Positions 54,922-64,000 of a stretch of DNA of 64,000 nucleotides are shown one piece after another. The stretch is from assembly GCF_016808335.1 (NCBI RefSeq), contig NC_053138.1, forward strand, positions 15,369,900 to 15,433,899, given 5' to 3'. This DNA comes from Panicum virgatum (Eukaryota > Streptophyta > Magnoliopsida > Poales > Poaceae). The position numbers and the translations under genes are program-made. Position 1 is the first letter of the stretch, and the number at the start of each line of letters is the position of its first letter. The notes beneath the pieces were generated by a model, which made no database searches, was not told the origin of the DNA, and saw only the letters and a list, made by a program, of their open reading frames with translations.

Positions 54922-56655
54922 GCACTGCTAGCTGCTTGCACGTACGGTACGGAAACATTCATCAGATATTCAGATAACCGTATAGATCTCGAGATATTTT
55001 GGTAAGCTCTCGAAACATCCGATGAAAAAAAATTCGATGAACACTGTGACGAAACATTAAACTCTCTCTTCTCCTTGTCTGTTTTCAGTTTATTTCCGAC
55101 TTATGTCTCACAGAACAGTATTGAAAGAGTCCAAATCAGACTAGACGAACAGAGGGAAAATTACTTGGTGAAACATCATGACCACTGTTTGCAACATGAA
55201 AAATAATTTGTAAAAAATGACCATATGGTTTGTCTTTGAGATAAAAACTAGGTGCTATAAATAGACGCACCTAAGGGTATCCATATCCACTGCCAAACTT
55301 TAGTTCGAAAGTTTGTGCTAGTTTTTTAAAGTAGAAGCTCATTTTGAAAAAAATCAATATAAATTTTTAAACTAAATAAGAGCAATGGATACCCTAAGCG
55401 GACAAACCATTTGCACCTCGAATAAAAATTCCCACCGCAACATAAACATTGTTTCATATAATATTTATTGGACTATGAGTATGTAGAAATAATAGTTGCA
55501 ACACCGATAGATATATCAGAGCGTCCGATTTTTTTTTAAGATTACCCTTTGGTATATGGCGTACGCTAGGCACATATGCAGTTTTTTTTACTAAGAACTA
55601 GTGGAGATGTACGTGCCACAAGCACGTATCTAATTTTCCTTCCATCAAGAAATAATGTTATTTATTTTTCTTCTAAAAATGATATACGTCTTTCTTTTCC
55701 TTCCATAAACAATGATGTAAATTATTATCTTTTCAAAAAAATAATGATGCAAATTATGGGTGAATACATGTGGAAAGGAAATTAAAAATATGTGCTGAAG
55801 GAAAGTAATACATGAATATAAGAGGTGAGTATAGAAAATTGCTGGTGTAAAAAGTATTAAGATTTTGGTGGGAAACATTGATGAAACCAATCTCGCTCTC
55901 TCTTTCTGTCAAACTTTTTGGACTGACAAGTGGGGCCTCCGTGAGGTGTAAGGTGGGCTTTATCTTGATGAGAAAGAGTTTCAATTGTTTCAATTTGTTA
56001 TAAATTGATAAAGAAAAAATCTACCGGCCCTGACATTGGCAGCTTAGATACCTTTGGAGCGATGGTGCGTACAGGCTACGGGGAGACGAGGGGTATCGCC
56101 AATAATTCCAGGGAGCGTAGGCTGGCAATCAGTGCTGTGCTGTACTGTACTGTACTGTACTGTACTGTAGTATGACAGTATGAGGAAACGTCGGCCAGCC
56201 ATTCCTTTGGACACACAAAAGGAAAAGGCTTTTGTCGCAGAAAGTCGAGTGATCAATCTGCCGACAGTCGCGCCGCGCGTATAGGGAAGGCGAGGGGGCC
56301 TGCAGTGTAACTCGCCAGTAGGCACGAGGGCACGACCCCCGTGCATCCAACGAACCACCGTGGAATCCGATCGCGCGGCGCCGCGGTCTGCGCACGGAGC
56401 CCTGCCCGCCCTGGCGAGGCGCGGCCTGATGCCGGGCGCCGCGGCCCGTACGAGCAACCTGCGAAAAGGCACGCGAGTACGCGCGTTTTTCACGTCGGAG
56501 CACGCGGGCCGTCGCGTGCTCCTCATGCCGCCGGCGCGGCGGGGCATACACCATTTCGCAGTATAATCTATCGCAAACCAGGCCGGGCCGCGGGGAAGCT
56601 AAATATGGAATCGAGCACGCGGTTTCCTGGATTTCCAGCGGGGCGGGGGGTAAGG
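54922..56655. other. Intergenic, AT-rich, with a (TACTG)n microsatellite
   Basis: No gene is recognised. A pentanucleotide repeat of TACTG/TGCTG units lies at 56133-56169. 56.2-56.6 kb is GC-rich with overlapping frames on both strands that match nothing I know. Confidence 0.5.
56133..56169. repeat. (GTACT)n microsatellite
   Basis: About seven pentamer units, the first two with C for A (GTGCT) and the rest GTACT. It is likely polymorphic. Confidence 0.9.
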
Positions 56656-57865
56656 ATGGATTCGGATCGGATACGGATGAAATCAGATCTGAATGTCATT
56701 TTTTACCACATTTTAATTTGGATACGAATGCGAATGCGGATCTCATCGGATACGAATACAAAACGGATAGTTCGAATCCGGATTCGAATCCGGATACCTT
56801 CTCGATTTGAAACATAGAGCTATCACGAGTATCAGTTTATTTTGTCAATAATTTTATAGTAGATCAAAAATCGTTATACAAGTAGAGAGTAAAGGATTAG
56901 AAGATAGCTAATAAAAAAGAATATAATTATCTATATATAGCTTTTATATTAAATTAGACGTATAGCCCGCGCATTTGCGCGGCTAGTATTAAAAATTCAA
57001 AAGATTGCATGTCGTTGTATCCTTACTTAAAAATTATACTATTTTTTTACCATACATCACCCTGTTCATTATCGTAAAATTATGTCTCATTGTTTGTTAA
57101 AACAATTCAAATATGATCTACCTATAATAGCAATTTGATTTGTTGAGCTTTAATAATATTATGCATATAATTATTTTTATTTTATTTTGATTGATTGTTG
57201 TTTTATTAATAGTATATGTTTGTAACTGATATATAGCTAAATGATATTTCATATTTAATTTTTCATAATGGCATTGGTGGGTGATTTTTAATTAGGCACA
57301 GGGGTATTTTAGGCTAATTTTATCATAATGGCAGTGGTGGGTAATTTTTATTTTTCTATTTTTCTCCAATTAAATTGAGAATTTTTAGGCCTTAAGAGCG
57401 AATGTGGATGCTCCGTTTGTTGGCCAAATAATAAGATAATAGATATATAATACTAATTTTAAAAGTAAAATAAATAAATATATAAATACTTAATAATTAG
57501 GAGATATAAAAATGATTTTATCATTAAATAATTAATTAATTTGACTCGTATAAAATAATTTTAATCATGAAATAAATATATTAAATAGTTAAAGTTAATT
57601 TTTATATCATTACTAATTTTAATAAATATATTATTAGTTATCTAGCTTTCTAAATAATTTAAATAGTATACATCATTAAGTAATTAGTATAAAGATAAGT
57701 TTAAGATTGTCTCAGTAGTCATTTTTTCTTTGCGGATACGGATGTGATCGGATATTTCTCGAATATGAATATGGAATCGGATAGAGAAAAATTCTCAAAA
57801 TCAAATTCGGATACATACATATAATATTTATATTAAAATCGAATACGAATATGAATAATTCGGGG
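56656..57865. mobile_element. Probable decayed hAT-like element with GGATACGGAT subterminal repeats
   Basis: The left block (56657-56815) has GGATTCGGATCGGATACGGA and many GGAT/ATCCG words. The right block (57733-57862) has GCGGATACGGATGTGATC and CGAATATGAATA words. Between them is 0.9 kb of very AT-rich DNA. This arrangement resembles a grass hAT-like element with subterminal repeats, but I could not define matched ends or a target duplication. Confidence 0.4.
56965..56987 (+). other. Short GC hairpin followed by CTAGT, Helitron-end-like
   Basis: CCGCGCATTTGCGCGG (56967-56982) can form a 7-bp stem with a 2-nt loop and is followed at once by CTAGT. Plant Helitrons end in a GC hairpin before CTRR, but usually with about 10 nt between them, and no 5' TC end was found. 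It may be chance. Confidence 0.2.
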
Positions 57866-59620
57866 TTGCGTCGCGGATCGCACCCACCGGCACCCCGCAC
57901 GGTGACACCGAGCGACGGGGGGCCGAGGGTGACCGCGCGCGCGCGCGCGTCGGCACATGCGGGAAATCCCTGGGAATCTCGACCGCCATGTGCGCGCCGT
58001 GGCGCCGCTCACTCGCACCCGTCGGACAGCGTCCTCGGGCAGAAGGTTCGGGCGCCAGCCACGCCCACACCGGCCGCCGCGCCGTTCCGTTCCTTCCCGA
58101 TCGATCTGCCCCTCGGTGGGGGCGGGGGGATGGACCATGGATCCATCACCCATGGTCCATGGGCGGATGGGTGGCGCCGATCGAGCCGGGGAAATATCTC
58201 CGTCGCGGCCTCCTCGCGGCTGGGCTGGTGCGCTGGCAGTCTGGCACTGGCACTGGCACTGGCACTGGCAGGTCGCTCGGTCGAACCCTCCCCCCAAAGC
58301 TCCCATCCATTTCACGCGCGTGCTGCGAAGGAGCCGAGCTGAGCTCTCAGGGACAAAACAGCAACGTGCATGCGTGTTCCATGCCGCCTGAATTTTTTTA
58401 GCATTTTTAAAAGGGTGCGGCCTTATTATATTTTTAGGCACTGAAGCAGCAGCAACGACGACTCACGAGGCAGATCCGGGCCCGGCACCGGCAGGATCTC
58501 GTTTGCTGGCGCCTCAACGTCTCGAGGACGACGACGTGTTGATGGAGGAAAGGTTACTGGCTGTAGCAAGGAGGAGTGTTTTTTAATGGCGCCACGTCGG
58601 TCGGGGGGTGACTTGGATGATCATGTACGTTTGGGGGCCCGGGTTATGTGTGCTCTCGTTGACTCCGTGATCCTGCGTTGGCGTGTGGAGCTACACGCAC
58701 ATCTCGCCATCCGGGAACTGTTCATCGAAGCAAACACACACTCGGCACTTGTTTTATTAATCATTCACTTCGCCTTTTCCCCTGTACGTTTTCAAGAGAG
58801 GAGAGTTCAATTTGGTTCCCACACACACACACACACACACTATTGCTAGTTCCAACAGAGAAATAGTATGATCAAGAACTATCATGACGCGGAAATGATG
58901 TTTTGGCCGGCACGCCTATTGGATCTCAGCCCGGCCTCTGCCACCGACAGCCCACCTCCTCACTCTTGGCCGTCTTGCGTGTTCTGACCCCAACTAAACA
59001 GTCTAAACTATACTACGTGCCGGGGCACACACACACATCCACAAAAACTAAAAGACCCCCCACAGCTTGGTCTCGATTTTCTATGCGTGCAAATATAATG
59101 TATCCATCAGTTAATCCCTCAAAATATTGTGTCCATCCTGTTAATAATTCTGAACATACGCATACAGTGATGGATGTACACCACCTAATGTACCTGCAGC
59201 CAGGAGCTCTCTCTCTCTCTCTCTCTCATGTGACTATGTGAGAGCTTGTTTTTTTATCCCTCTTTTTTGTCTTACTTATATTGTTCGTCCAGGTTTATAT
59301 AGATTTCAAGATATTCTCTTTTGGAGTTGAAGATACGGTACATTTTCCAGACACGTGGAAAAGAAAAGAATTATCCACTAGCGGGTCAAACCCAGCAAGA
59401 CGAGCCACGTCAACGCCAGCCCCGCCTACACGTCAAGCCCACCACGGCAACAGGCCCGGATGCCGAAAGTGCCCCTACCGCTTCCCCCCAACAGCGACGC
59501 GGCCACCACCGCCGCTCAGGCGCTCAGCTGTCCCCGGAGGGGTAGGACCGTCCACCTGAAGAGGCCAAGAGCACCCACACCTCCCTCGGCCTGTCTGTTC
59601 GGCACCCACCCCCCCTGCAC
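57866..59620. other. Intergenic region upstream of the MAP kinase
   Basis: GC-rich 57.87-58.4 kb includes a (CTGGCA)n run at 58233-58270. Later there are (AC)n at 58819-58840 and (CT)n at 59207-59227. No gene is recognised. CATATAACC near 59627 could serve as a TATA element for the kinase gene. Confidence 0.45.
58233..58270. repeat. (CTGGCA)n hexanucleotide repeat
   Basis: One separate unit and then five in-register units of CTGGCA. It lies in a GC-rich region without a supported gene. Confidence 0.9.
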
Positions 59621-59768
59621 CGCGCGCATATAACCAAGGGGACGCCGCTGCTCCTCCCTCGTCCACTTCCTCCTCCTCCTCATCCCCGTCCTTGCCTGCG
59701 TTTTCGCTGCGGATTGGAGCGGCAAGGGCGCACTTCCCGGGCGGGATCCCTCCGGCTGCGGCCTGACG

Positions 59769-64000
<4,232 letters not shown>

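Overview
The window is nuclear DNA from a grass (Poaceae). Genes have short exons with GT-AG introns and GC-rich first exons. The intergenic space is packed with grass-type transposons: Stowaway- and Tourist-like MITEs, hAT-like elements with 8-bp target duplications, Mutator-like elements, and Copia and Gypsy LTR retrotransposons. All recognised genes are plant nuclear genes. I cannot name the species from sequence alone.

Layout. 1-8 kb: repeat-rich, no confident gene; a 688-bp hAT-like element sits inside an older MITE. 8.05-18.66 kb, minus strand: a ten-exon GBF-interacting-protein-1-like gene whose introns hold Gypsy debris and a solo LTR. 19-29.3 kb: a diverged satellite-like array carrying a Pack-MULE, a Mutator-like element with 110-bp inverted ends, a perfect 9-bp target duplication and a captured LEA-like gene fragment. 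That element was later hit by a 153-bp MITE and by a 6.7-kb Copia retrotransposon. 30.4-31.2 kb, minus strand: an intact intronless LHCB1 antenna gene. 31.7-36.6 kb: a hAT-like element, a second Mutator-like element with GC-rich inverted ends and plant-mobile-domain tail remnants, and a near-perfect foldback at 36.4 kb.

37.0-39.8 kb, plus strand: a six-exon COR413IM chloroplast inner-membrane cold-response gene. 41.8-44.8 kb: an endosulfine (ENSA/ARPP-19-like) gene with a 5'-UTR intron. 45.6-47.4 kb: an intronless eIF3d gene with site II and telo-box promoter motifs. 49.5 kb: a 56-residue mitochondrial ATP synthase 6 kDa subunit with a 2.1-kb intron just after its stop. 59.8 kb to the window end: a group D (TDY) MAP kinase, cut off at its 3' end.

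The genes are not an operon and show no common pathway. Two (LHCB1, COR413IM) act in the chloroplast, one in mitochondria, one in translation initiation and two or three in signalling or transcriptional control. The most interesting structures are the nested Pack-MULE, whose empty site can still be inferred from a paralogous repeat unit, and the foldback at 36.4 kb with two perfectly paired arms. I saw no clearly new multi-gene system.
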